This document shows positions 25,520 through 33,925 of a stretch of 46,648 bases of DNA, in pieces. The number at the start of each line of letters is the position of its first letter. The first letter of the stretch is position 1. Below the pieces are notes generated by a model. That model was not told the origin of the DNA. It did no database searches and worked only from the letters and a program-made list of their open reading frames with translations. The stretch is from a virus, in IMG/VR virus record IMGVR_UViG_3300037502_001380, positions 1-46,648 of that record. One strand, given 5' to 3'. The position numbers and the translations under genes were made by a program.

Positions 25520-26940
25520 TAACTAAACACCGTTGTTGAGTCAGCCTGACCTTTGTATTCAATACCAGCATTACTACGCAGCCATACACCTACGGATTCT
25601 TCTAGACCACTGATAGTTGTCGTGTTTATAGTAAACCCGACTTCTGCTTTAACAGTAGTGCTGGCAATTGTGACTGGCACACAGATGTACAGGAATGCCA
25701 CACTCTCCGTGTCATTGACAATCTTGTTGTCAGTGTCATAGTACTCAATCACTGTCACTTGGTAATTGGTAGCCGGATTAATGTAACTTTCCGGTACAGG
25801 GTAAGGCTTACCGTCTACAGGCCAGTTCTGCAAGTTAAAAATCATCTGTGCAGCCCTGTCTTTGTAACGCAAGTCTAGTTGACGTCCAGAGTTGGTACCT
25901 TCAAATGGCTTGCACACATGGTTCAACGTGTACGTAGGCTGCGTAGTGCCAAACTCAGAACCAAAGTTTACATCTAGACGAATGCTTTGTTCCTTTACAT
26001 CATCGTAAGCTGCAATAGGCGTTTCACGCAAAGCTACAATGAGCAGACCATCAATAGTAGCCGCAGTGCCAGGAGTTACAGAACCTAGTTCAATAATCTT
26101 TGCTGTGCCTATTGCAGGTACACTGCCAATGGCTTTATTCAAGCTATTGACAAATTCAATGTCAGGCGTGTACTCACAAGTATGCGTAGTGCCTGCAACT
26201 GTATACCGCGCAAAAGCTTTTGAAGCTAGTAAAGCCGTAGTAATACCAGACGTTGTAGTGATGTCACCAATATCATCAGCCTCTCCTACTGCATCAGATT
26301 TTACACCAAAAGCAATGATAGGCTTGGTACCAGCAAAACCAGTATTGGGATTGACAAACTTGCTCAGCTTGTTAATGCTCAAACCCAGGTTCTGAAGTAC
26401 AAAGTCTGCTGCCAAAGCATTGCTACCAAATGCAGTAGACGGTGTCTTGACTACTTCGCGGATAACTTCGCGGTTCATACCATGCGTAGTATCAATGCGC
26501 TCACCTTCCATAGTGAGGTTAACGTAGTACCGCGTACTTGTTGCAAGACCACTGACACCAGTAAGATACCACACACTGTACTGGGGCAGTTCATACTTGT
26601 ACGTAGCAATACTGCGAATCTTGTCTTTGCGAATAATACCAGAACGTACTAGTGCTTTGTGACCAATACCAAACGCATTGACATTAGACAGGTTACTAGA
26701 GTTTGGCGTACCCTGTACAATCTCTACAGCGCGTACTACAGAAGACGTATCTCCAGCAGTAATAAATGTACCAGGAGGTACAGTGCTGTCAGGGTCAACG
26801 CTCACAATACCTAGCTGACCATTTGAAATAGGTAGTGAGTTGCCAGCAGCAGCCATATTACCAGAAGCTACTGAACCTGTCACCGTACCTACAAGAAAGG
26901 TCTCCATAGGAGCTTGATTCTTATTTGACTTGTTTAACAT
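25519..26940 (-). CDS. Virion structural protein, candidate auxiliary capsid or tail component
   Basis: A 473-residue beta-rich protein. Its N-terminal region METFLVGTVTGSVASGNMAA then SNGQLGIVSVDPDSTVPPGT reads like a shell or sheath protein; a middle domain carries YKYELPQYSVWYLTGVSG and YYVNLTMEGERIDTTHGMNR; the C-terminus ends VGFTINTTTISGLEESVGVW. The gene lies 10 bp after the connector-like 230-residue gene and before the membrane protein. Size and Gly/Ser/Thr-rich composition suit a protein made in many copies (auxiliary capsid, head fibre base or ring). A contractile sheath is unlikely in a podovirus-like genome. No firm family. Confidence 0.5.
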   Translation of the reverse strand: MLNKSNKNQAPMETFLVGTVTGSVASGNMAAAGNSLPISNGQLGIVSVDPDSTVPPGTFITAGDTSSVVRAVEIVQGTPNSSNLSNVNAFGIGHKALVRSGIIRKDKIRSIATYKYELPQYSVWYLTGVSGLATSTRYYVNLTMEGERIDTTHGMNREVIREVVKTPSTAFGSNALAADFVLQNLGLSINKLSKFVNPNTGFAGTKPIIAFGVKSDAVGEADDIGDITTTSGITTALLASKAFARYTVAGTTHTCEYTPDIEFVNSLNKAIGSVPAIGTAKIIELGSVTPGTAATIDGLLIVALRETPIAAYDDVKEQSIRLDVNFGSEFGTTQPTYTLNHVCKPFEGTNSGRQLDLRYKDRAAQMIFNLQNWPVDGKPYPVPESYINPATNYQVTVIEYYDTDNKIVNDTESVAFLYICVPVTIASTTVKAEVGFTINTTTISGLEESVGVWLRSNAGIEYKGQADSTTVFS

Positions 26941-26950
26941 GTTTCAAAAA

Positions 26951-27643
26951 TTAATTGATGATAGAATCTATTTTGTTTACACTCAAAGCTATGTTTTGTT
27001 GGCCTAGTACACGTTGTGCTTCCATAACTGCTGCATCTACTACCCTAGCATGATACGCTTCATGTATCTCGCAATCTTGACTAGGGCTGTTGGAAGATAG
27101 ATACGTAGAACAATCTGCGCCTGCTGTCTTCTTGCAATTCAGATATTCTAACGTATCATACCCACCAAAGAATACAGGTTTTGGATATCGGTAGTAGTGC
27201 AAGGTAATAGTAGGTGTGACACCCTCGCTGTAAATACGTATGCCGCCATTTTCAAACGTGGCAATGGCCCTACGCCACTTGTTTGACGGTTTTTGAAACG
27301 CATCTACTAAGATGTCACCCAACCTGCCTTGGCCTTCTACAATAGCTTTTATAGGGCCACACTCCGTGTTAGCCACAATACGTTTTGAATAGAAGTAAGG
27401 TTGCACTAATTGTTTCAAGTCAAAAAAGTTGTCTTGTCCTGTCAACACTTCACTTACCAACAACGGATTCATCATGTCAAAAAACAACTGCTTGTCTTCC
27501 CTGTCAGAATGTTTTTGCAACAATGATTCCACAGCGTCATTGATAAACTGGTCTATTTGCATAGGCGAATAGTCAGGGTAGAAGTTTGTAGACGACCTGT
27601 TAAACCTCTCTTTGAAAATCCAGTGCATCTTACTTATAATCAT
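26951..27643 (-). CDS. Putative portal-adjacent connector/ring protein
   Basis: A 230-residue protein starting MIISKMHWIFKERFNRSSTN with FYPDYSPMQIDQFINDAVES, the helix-bundle start typical of crAss-like head-tail connector proteins. The middle is beta-rich (RIYSEGVTPTITLHYYRYPK, PVFFGG), and the C-terminus returns to helix (YHARVVDAAVMEAQRVLGQQ). The related layout of the 222-residue gene at 9.9-10.6 kb suggests two ring proteins of similar architecture. It overlaps the 374-residue gene by 4 bp. Assigned by pattern and position three genes after the capsid candidate. Confidence 0.55.
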   Translation of the reverse strand: MIISKMHWIFKERFNRSSTNFYPDYSPMQIDQFINDAVESLLQKHSDREDKQLFFDMMNPLLVSEVLTGQDNFFDLKQLVQPYFYSKRIVANTECGPIKAIVEGQGRLGDILVDAFQKPSNKWRRAIATFENGGIRIYSEGVTPTITLHYYRYPKPVFFGGYDTLEYLNCKKTAGADCSTYLSSNSPSQDCEIHEAYHARVVDAAVMEAQRVLGQQNIALSVNKIDSIIN

Positions 27644-28764
27644 ACTCGTACTCCTCTAGCTTCAAGTTCTTTTACCAATTCAGCATAATAGTTCAAACTG
27701 TTGTCTTTGTTAGTGCCTTTCTTAGGAGCAACCTTTTGATATTCCTCTTCCAAGAAACTAACAAAAGCTTCCGTTGAAGTCCAACGGTATACAGCAGCTT
27801 GTTCTACTTTGCTCTTCCAATACAAATACCCATTGTCAAAATACAGCAGGTTCACGTTGATAGCTTGTGTCACTGCAAATAGTACCGTAAACCTTGCTTC
27901 TTGCTCTTTGAAAAGCTGTACGGTGTGCATGAACTTTTTGATACGTTGTGCTTTGTCGTCAGCCTTGTTTTTGATATAACGGTTCAACATGTCTTTGACA
28001 ACAAGGGGAGACATCTCTCCTTTTGCAAGACCTAGAATCACCGCTAACCTGTACAACCTGTCCTCTGGCACATTCTTCTGCATAGAGGTCAGTTCAAACA
28101 AAGCATCATTCTCCATGTCATCCACTTCTACACGTGACAGTTCTTCTTCATCTTCCAAGGCAATGTACCAGTTGTGTACCGTAGAGTTGTAGTTGTCTTT
28201 GTTCAATGCCACTACAGGGTGATTGCGCAATAACTGTATTGCCATGCGGGAACGTGAATGGTCCCACAGAAATACGTTAGCACCATCTACCAAAGTGACA
28301 TTAAACGTTTCAATAAATGTCCTAGGCGTTTTTTCTTCGTTAGTCACACGCATAGGGCCAATCAATTGCACATTCTTGCTCATGGCTGGCGTGTAATACC
28401 CTGGCTCAGTACCGTCTAAAATCTCATACCACGTTTGGCGTGTAATCTCAGACTGCTTAACGACAACAGACAATACATTATCCCAGTTATCGGATAGAAG
28501 ATACTTGCCTTTTAAAACAAGTACCTCCATATCCTTAAATGGGTTTACGACCATCTCTTCTAAACCAGTGTCATAACGACCTTTGGACAAGTTAGGTACA
28601 AACTGCAATACTTCTACAGCACCTTTGGCTTTTGTCTGCCCTGTTACCTGACCTGTTTCAATCATCATTTTGCGTTCAGGGTCCCACACCTTTACAGGGT
28701 TGAGGTGCCTACGCTGTACTGATTCTCTACCTACTGGCTTTACAATTATCCTAAAACCTTGCAT
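27640..28764 (-). CDS. Head-associated protein of unknown function following the capsid gene
   Basis: A 374-residue protein, beta-rich in the first half (FRIIVKPVGRESVQRRHLNP; VEVLQFVPNLSKGRYDTG) and helical in the second (MLNRYIKNKADDKAQRIKKF; VSFLEEEYQKVAPKKGTNKD). The gene directly after the major capsid protein in crAss-like phages is a conserved structural gene of comparable size; function is not settled to my knowledge. It follows the capsid candidate after 30 bp. The charged C-terminal region could contact the capsid interior or DNA. Confidence 0.5.
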   Translation of the reverse strand: MQGFRIIVKPVGRESVQRRHLNPVKVWDPERKMMIETGQVTGQTKAKGAVEVLQFVPNLSKGRYDTGLEEMVVNPFKDMEVLVLKGKYLLSDNWDNVLSVVVKQSEITRQTWYEILDGTEPGYYTPAMSKNVQLIGPMRVTNEEKTPRTFIETFNVTLVDGANVFLWDHSRSRMAIQLLRNHPVVALNKDNYNSTVHNWYIALEDEEELSRVEVDDMENDALFELTSMQKNVPEDRLYRLAVILGLAKGEMSPLVVKDMLNRYIKNKADDKAQRIKKFMHTVQLFKEQEARFTVLFAVTQAINVNLLYFDNGYLYWKSKVEQAAVYRWTSTEAFVSFLEEEYQKVAPKKGTNKDNSLNYYAELVKELEARGVRV

Positions 28765-28794
28765 TCTTGCTTTCTTTTAAGGTTTATGAACGAA

Positions 28795-30393
28795 TTAAGA
28801 TGCTAGATAAGGCATGGACAAAATACGAGACGTATCCCATACTGCCAATGCACAAGAAGATTCACGGTAAATACCAGCTTCCTTGTCAAGGACTGCCACA
28901 GTTTCACCAGATTTCTTAGCACCATTCATAATGTCGTATACGTTAGAGACCATGAAGTAGGACTCATAAGCATCTTCATACACCATTGCAATGTTGCTGC
29001 GAGTACGCGCACCAGAAGGAGCAGCATCAGTATTACCAAGGTCAAGCACATCAAACGTGAAAGACTCGTAAGAGTAATTTGTTCCAGGCACTTTCTCAGG
29101 GTAGTAACGTGGATTATCTTTGGTTGGGTCATACATCACTTTCAACGTAATACCGTTAGGCATCAAGATTTCAGTGAACTGTGCGCCAAACTTCAAAGAG
29201 TTGGGGCTGATCTCACTCTGAGTGCGAGATACAAAGAAGCTGTCCAGCAACGTGAATGGAGATAGACCTGCCTCATCTTTCACCAAGCGAGAGAAGAACT
29301 CAATACCACCTTTGCCAGTACGCAGGATAACCGTAGGCTCACCTACACCATAGCGCGTAGTGAAGATAGTCTGAATGCGGTCATAGATGTCATACAGCGT
29401 AAGTGAACCGTTATGAGGTTTGAAGTGACCATCTTTACGAATTTGACGCCACCCTGGAGCAACCTTCATAGGACGCTTATTCACTGGGTGATAGCTGACT
29501 TCGTTTTGACCAAATTCCATCATAAAGTTCTTGTCTTCGCTGAGGCGCTCTGCAAGACGTGCTTCTGCCATAGAGATAAAGCTGCCTTTCTGTAGCACCT
29601 TGCTAGTCGTCTTGTCATCTAGACCAGGCTGATACAGGTAGCCAGAACTTACTGCCTTACCATCTTTGTAAGTACCACCATTGCCAGAGATACCGTAACT
29701 CATGTTAGCAGACTTACCATCCATCTCAAGACGGATAAACTTGTCTGTAACTTCTACCTTACGTGCAACATAACCAATGTGGCTCATCAGTTCAAACACG
29801 CTGCCAAAGTAGTCACCACCATACTCATAGTTTAGTTCATCTACAATGGAAGTACCACCATCAATAACACGGCGGTTAGGTTCCAAGTACTTAGGGTCAA
29901 GCCATGCATTAGGGTCTCCAGTCTGAAGCTGCACCACGTATTCCCATTCAGTTGCACTAATCTGCGTGGGATGACCAATGATACGAAGCATAGGTGCATC
30001 AGCAGAATCCGTCTTCAAAAGAACAGGAGCATGGAACCAACCACGGTCAAGATAAATCTTGAACTGCGTGTTGCCTTTGCCTGGGTAAGAACCAAGACCA
30101 GTAGCTACACGAGTAACACGCGCATCAGTTTGTACATCTTCAGCTAGCCGCCAGCAGAAATCAGTGTGACCAGGCTCAGTAGTCATGGCATTGCCTTGCG
30201 CCATAGTCAACCACACCCAGGGCTTGTTGATGATGTTTGAATCAATTTCCGAGCTAAAGAGTTGCGCATCTACCATACCAAAATATGTAGGGCCATAGCT
30301 GCGGAAAAGTTGTGCATGGGTAAAGGAGTCTGCATAAGTACCACCCCACCCTGTACGCACCACTTTTTCAAGGGCACTTCTACGTCTTAACAT
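28795..30393 (-). CDS. Major capsid protein candidate (HK97-fold, crAss-like)
   Basis: A 532-residue protein beginning MLRRRSALEKVVRTGWGGTY, with an N-terminal arm and a mixed alpha/beta body (TDFCWRLAEDVQTDARVTRV; WFHAPVLLKTDSADAPMLRI; EFFSRLVKDEAGLSPFTLLD). Length and position, after terminase, portal and the acidic scaffold-like gene, match the crAss-like major capsid gene, which is about 500 residues. Codon choice looks more regular than in neighbours, as expected for the most expressed virion gene. No other gene between portal and tail has suitable size and composition except the 473-residue protein, which is the alternative. Confidence 0.75.
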   Translation of the reverse strand: MLRRRSALEKVVRTGWGGTYADSFTHAQLFRSYGPTYFGMVDAQLFSSEIDSNIINKPWVWLTMAQGNAMTTEPGHTDFCWRLAEDVQTDARVTRVATGLGSYPGKGNTQFKIYLDRGWFHAPVLLKTDSADAPMLRIIGHPTQISATEWEYVVQLQTGDPNAWLDPKYLEPNRRVIDGGTSIVDELNYEYGGDYFGSVFELMSHIGYVARKVEVTDKFIRLEMDGKSANMSYGISGNGGTYKDGKAVSSGYLYQPGLDDKTTSKVLQKGSFISMAEARLAERLSEDKNFMMEFGQNEVSYHPVNKRPMKVAPGWRQIRKDGHFKPHNGSLTLYDIYDRIQTIFTTRYGVGEPTVILRTGKGGIEFFSRLVKDEAGLSPFTLLDSFFVSRTQSEISPNSLKFGAQFTEILMPNGITLKVMYDPTKDNPRYYPEKVPGTNYSYESFTFDVLDLGNTDAAPSGARTRSNIAMVYEDAYESYFMVSNVYDIMNGAKKSGETVAVLDKEAGIYRESSCALAVWDTSRILSMPYLAS

Positions 30394-30399
30394 AGGTTT

Positions 30400-31368
30400 T
30401 TAATTTACAGGTTTAAAAGATGACCAGAATGAACCAGAGGAACCTTGCTGGCCTGTTTTCAAATTAGATAAATGAGAGGAAATCTTATCCCCTTGTATCT
30501 TCGTCTTTTGTTCTTCTAGCTTCTTTGACATTTTGCGAATACCAAATTGGCTGAAGTCAAACTCTCCTTTCTCTTCGTCAAAGTAAGAATATATGTCTGC
30601 CAACTGCACTACAGCTTTAGGTGACTGCATGATAAGTGAGTTCTTTCTTTGCACTTCATCAGGTCTCAAATTGTCTAAGATGACATTCTTCCTGTCCTTA
30701 TCCCAGTCCAATTCTTGCACGGTGTCATACAATTGCGCATAGTATTCTTTCTGTTGTTCTACAGCTTGCTCTTTTGCTAGCTTCACTTGTTCTATTTGTT
30801 CCTGCATCTCTGCTGCTCTGGATTCCTGGTATTCGTTAAACAACTCTTTTGCTTTGTCTAACAAAATTCCTTCTTCCAAGAGTTCCTGTAAGTACTTGTC
30901 AACCTTAGCTTCTGTAGGAAACAATTTGTTTTCCATAAGAATAGGTTTCAAGTAGTCCATAGCTTCTTCATCAGTATCTGGTTCTGCATATTCAGCAGGT
31001 TCTACATACTTAGAAAAGAACTCAGACATGTCACTGATACTTGCTTGTGGATTGTTCATGCCGTATTCCAGCAACACTTGCAAATGTTCTGGTAAGTTAG
31101 ACACGGCTTGCATAAAGAAATGTTCTGGTAAGGATTCTACCAGTTCTTCAAAATGCTCTACAGTGGGTTGAAAACCTTCCACAGAATCAATGACGTTGGT
31201 ATCTACCAAAATATCATAGAGTACTTTTACCCTATCATCCACTTGGTAGTCTTCATCTGACCCTGTTTCTTCGGTCTCTTCCTCTTTAACTGGAGTCTCT
31301 TCTACCTCTTGTTCTACGGGTAGTGGTTCATTTTCTCCAATCAAATCATCAAATAAAGACTTGCTCAT
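30400..31368 (-). CDS. Acidic scaffold-like protein upstream of capsid
   Basis: A 322-residue, strongly acidic, almost wholly helical protein. It has a disordered Glu-rich N-terminus (LPVEQEVEETPVKEEETEET), helical repeats in the middle (EHLQVLLEYGMNNPQASISD) and a Gln/Lys/Glu coiled coil (EMQEQIEQVKLAKEQAVEQQ). The C-terminal tail is basic and Ser/Gly-rich, ending SGSFWSSFKPVN, a form typical of phage scaffolds whose C-terminus binds the capsid protein. It ends 6 bp before the capsid candidate and follows the portal after 40 bp, the classical place for a scaffold gene. Confidence 0.65.
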   Translation of the reverse strand: MSKSLFDDLIGENEPLPVEQEVEETPVKEEETEETGSDEDYQVDDRVKVLYDILVDTNVIDSVEGFQPTVEHFEELVESLPEHFFMQAVSNLPEHLQVLLEYGMNNPQASISDMSEFFSKYVEPAEYAEPDTDEEAMDYLKPILMENKLFPTEAKVDKYLQELLEEGILLDKAKELFNEYQESRAAEMQEQIEQVKLAKEQAVEQQKEYYAQLYDTVQELDWDKDRKNVILDNLRPDEVQRKNSLIMQSPKAVVQLADIYSYFDEEKGEFDFSQFGIRKMSKKLEEQKTKIQGDKISSHLSNLKTGQQGSSGSFWSSFKPVN

Positions 31369-31408
31369 TGTACAAAATTAAAAGGGTTATCAATAAGAAA
31401 CACGCTCT

Positions 31409-33925
31409 CTATTGTGCTTTAGACTTACTTTCTTTAAGACGTACCACTTTTAAATCATGGTCTCTGTCTAACTGCTTTTGTTCTGCTTCAAAGGCTTGTT
31501 GTTCCCTCTGACGCTGTATCAAATCGTTTTCTTGGTTCTTGTCAATGTCGTACTGGTTAGCCAATGACTGTGCTTGTATCTCTGCTTGTTCTTTGTTGCT
31601 GATACGTTGTTCACGAATACGCACAAGGTCAGCATCCAACTTCAATTCAGCACGGTAAGCTTCCATCTCCATAGCAGCCTTTTTCCGTTCTTCAAGTATT
31701 TGCTGTTGCTGTTGTTGTTGTTTTTGCAACCTCTCCTGCATCTCTCTGGCTTCTACTGCAATAATCTTGTGCATCTCTTCCACACTCTGAGCAGATGTCA
31801 ATGCTTTTAATACAGAAGATACTTGTTCTATACCTTGACCTGCATTCTGTGCAAAAGAGAATACGTTTTGCAACATATACTGAAAATACATTTGTTCCCT
31901 ACCATTGTCAAACAGATACAGACCTAAGTCTTCTATTTTGGATAGTTGTTCTCGTTGCACTATGAAGAACTCCTTAGTACCATCAGGTAACACGTATTCC
32001 ATTTCAAAACCTTTCAGATTGTCATTGTCTTCAAGGTAGTTGTTGATGTAAGTACGTAGATTGATAAGGTGTTCATTCAATGCTTTAGCCCACACCCTGT
32101 CAATAGTAAAGAATAACGTCTGCGTAGCTAGACCAGATTGCATCAATGCTTGTCTGTTGTCACTCACATTTGTGTTAGGCACTACAGTAGCTTCCCTCTG
32201 TGGAGAGATACCCATACGCATACCTGTCTCTACATCTAACATCTGACAAAACTGTTGCAAGTTCATCAGTGCAGGTGTCGTATCTACAGTAGCGTAACTG
32301 ATACCTGCTGACCTAGTAGGTGGTGCAGGCAAACCATTTGAACTCCTACTACCAGAATAAAACCTGGTACCTGTCTTCCTTGCAATAATGTCTGCTCTTA
32401 GTGCTGGGTCAACATCCATTTCTCCATTGCGTTCATGGTCTGTGCCAATCATGTCTGGTATCTGGTCAACGTCTACAATGCGTTCTTGACCTACATACTT
32501 AGCCATCTCCCTATCCTGCAACCTCTTAGCTGCCATGTACTGAAACGCACTAGGCATAGCACGTTGTACTAGGCTCAACCATTTAGCATTGCGGTTATAT
32601 AATATGGTGCCTTTGTAGCTTAGTTCAAACTTGCTGAATGGATTCTCGCCGTAATCAGGTTGAAAAGGTACTTCTCTAAAATCTACTAGTACATCAGTGC
32701 CTAATCGGGTAACTTCATAACGCCTAGGTATCTTGACAATTTCCGCTTCCATCTCCATACCTGACTCATCTACCCACACATATTTCTCACTTTCTTCAAA
32801 CCAACGATTAGTGTATTTGACTTTAGATGCAGTCTCAGGAATGATGTCTGCATCAGAGCGCAATGTAAGATGTGTGTTGTATTCGTCTTTTACTTTTACA
32901 AACATCACTTCTTGAAAAGCCCTAAATTCCAAATGCACCCTTTGCATAGTCTGACGCAAGTTGTAATTAGTAAGTTGCGTACCTTGGTGTGTACCTATCC
33001 CTTTTCGTCTAAACTCGCCTAGTGATTCCAACATGCTGTAGTACTTGGCATGGTCAAAGACAGGTTTCTTGATGTGTGCTTCTGTCATTGGATTCATAGA
33101 ATAACCATAGTCCAAAAGTTTCTGTATGTCTTCATCATCTAACCTATTCTGATATTCTTGCAAAGCATCTGCTACTGTAATCTCATCCCAGTAGAATACA
33201 AAATCGCCTTTTTCAATGTCAGCTACTTCTGGGTTCTTGTTGAAACCTACATGCAAAGGATTCAACACTTTGATAGCTGGTCTGCCATTTTTCCAACCTA
33301 CATGCAAGAACACTCTACTCACAGTAACCAAGTCTTCCAAGGTCTCTGTTTTCTTCAACCTCACATCTTGGTCTAGCAGTGTGTACTGCATTAACTTGTT
33401 GTAGATGATTTCAGATTCAGAAGAGAAGTTGCGCACTTGAATATCTTTAGGTTCTAATGTGGTGCGCATTTGTTCTATCATCTGGTTGGCCTGTTGTTCA
33501 TCCATGCCTTCCATGACAGCTTGTTGTTTTTGCACAAACAAAGCCAGTTCTTCATTGACGCTAGCTTTAATGACATTCAACAGTTCTTCATTCTTATCCC
33601 TGACTGCTTTGGCAGTGAGCAACATGACTTTGTGGTTCAGGCCCCTAGACAATAAGTCTCCTTTCAACACTTCTATCTTGTTGGGTATAGGGTTGTATGG
33701 TACTAACGTTTCTTCAGTAGCACCATATTCTTCTAATGAACCACAATAATAGGCAATGTCGTCTTTGAACTTAGTCAAGTCGTTGTTGACAAATTCATAT
33801 AGACGTTTCATTTCCTCATAGTCTTCAATGATAGGTATGATGGTGTGTGGTACATATCTGTCTAGTTGATACTTGTACCACTCTTTGTCTTTCTTTTCTT
33901 CATTTAGTCTTATAGTATCTCTCAT
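31409..33925 (-). CDS. Portal protein
   Basis: An 838-residue protein starting MRDTIRLNEEKKDKEWYKYQ. The clip/stem/wing layout is suggested by a central beta-rich region (VFLHVGWKNGRPAIKVLNPL; HVGFNKNPEVADIEKGDFVF) and later long helices (TLFFTIDRVWAKALNEHLIN). The C-terminus is a long coiled coil with a run of Gln (RLQKQQQQQQQILEERKKAA) and ends in charged sequence; such tails line the internal barrel. Size, position right after the terminase (26-bp overlap) and before the scaffold-like gene match the crAss-like portal of about 800 residues. Confidence 0.82.
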   Translation of the reverse strand: MRDTIRLNEEKKDKEWYKYQLDRYVPHTIIPIIEDYEEMKRLYEFVNNDLTKFKDDIAYYCGSLEEYGATEETLVPYNPIPNKIEVLKGDLLSRGLNHKVMLLTAKAVRDKNEELLNVIKASVNEELALFVQKQQAVMEGMDEQQANQMIEQMRTTLEPKDIQVRNFSSESEIIYNKLMQYTLLDQDVRLKKTETLEDLVTVSRVFLHVGWKNGRPAIKVLNPLHVGFNKNPEVADIEKGDFVFYWDEITVADALQEYQNRLDDEDIQKLLDYGYSMNPMTEAHIKKPVFDHAKYYSMLESLGEFRRKGIGTHQGTQLTNYNLRQTMQRVHLEFRAFQEVMFVKVKDEYNTHLTLRSDADIIPETASKVKYTNRWFEESEKYVWVDESGMEMEAEIVKIPRRYEVTRLGTDVLVDFREVPFQPDYGENPFSKFELSYKGTILYNRNAKWLSLVQRAMPSAFQYMAAKRLQDREMAKYVGQERIVDVDQIPDMIGTDHERNGEMDVDPALRADIIARKTGTRFYSGSRSSNGLPAPPTRSAGISYATVDTTPALMNLQQFCQMLDVETGMRMGISPQREATVVPNTNVSDNRQALMQSGLATQTLFFTIDRVWAKALNEHLINLRTYINNYLEDNDNLKGFEMEYVLPDGTKEFFIVQREQLSKIEDLGLYLFDNGREQMYFQYMLQNVFSFAQNAGQGIEQVSSVLKALTSAQSVEEMHKIIAVEAREMQERLQKQQQQQQQILEERKKAAMEMEAYRAELKLDADLVRIREQRISNKEQAEIQAQSLANQYDIDKNQENDLIQRQREQQAFEAEQKQLDRDHDLKVVRLKESKSKAQ

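Noticed and set aside
25519-26940. Contractile tail sheath gene
   Set aside because: The rest of the tail block (tubular and stabilization proteins, no tube or tape-measure gene) fits a short-tailed phage.
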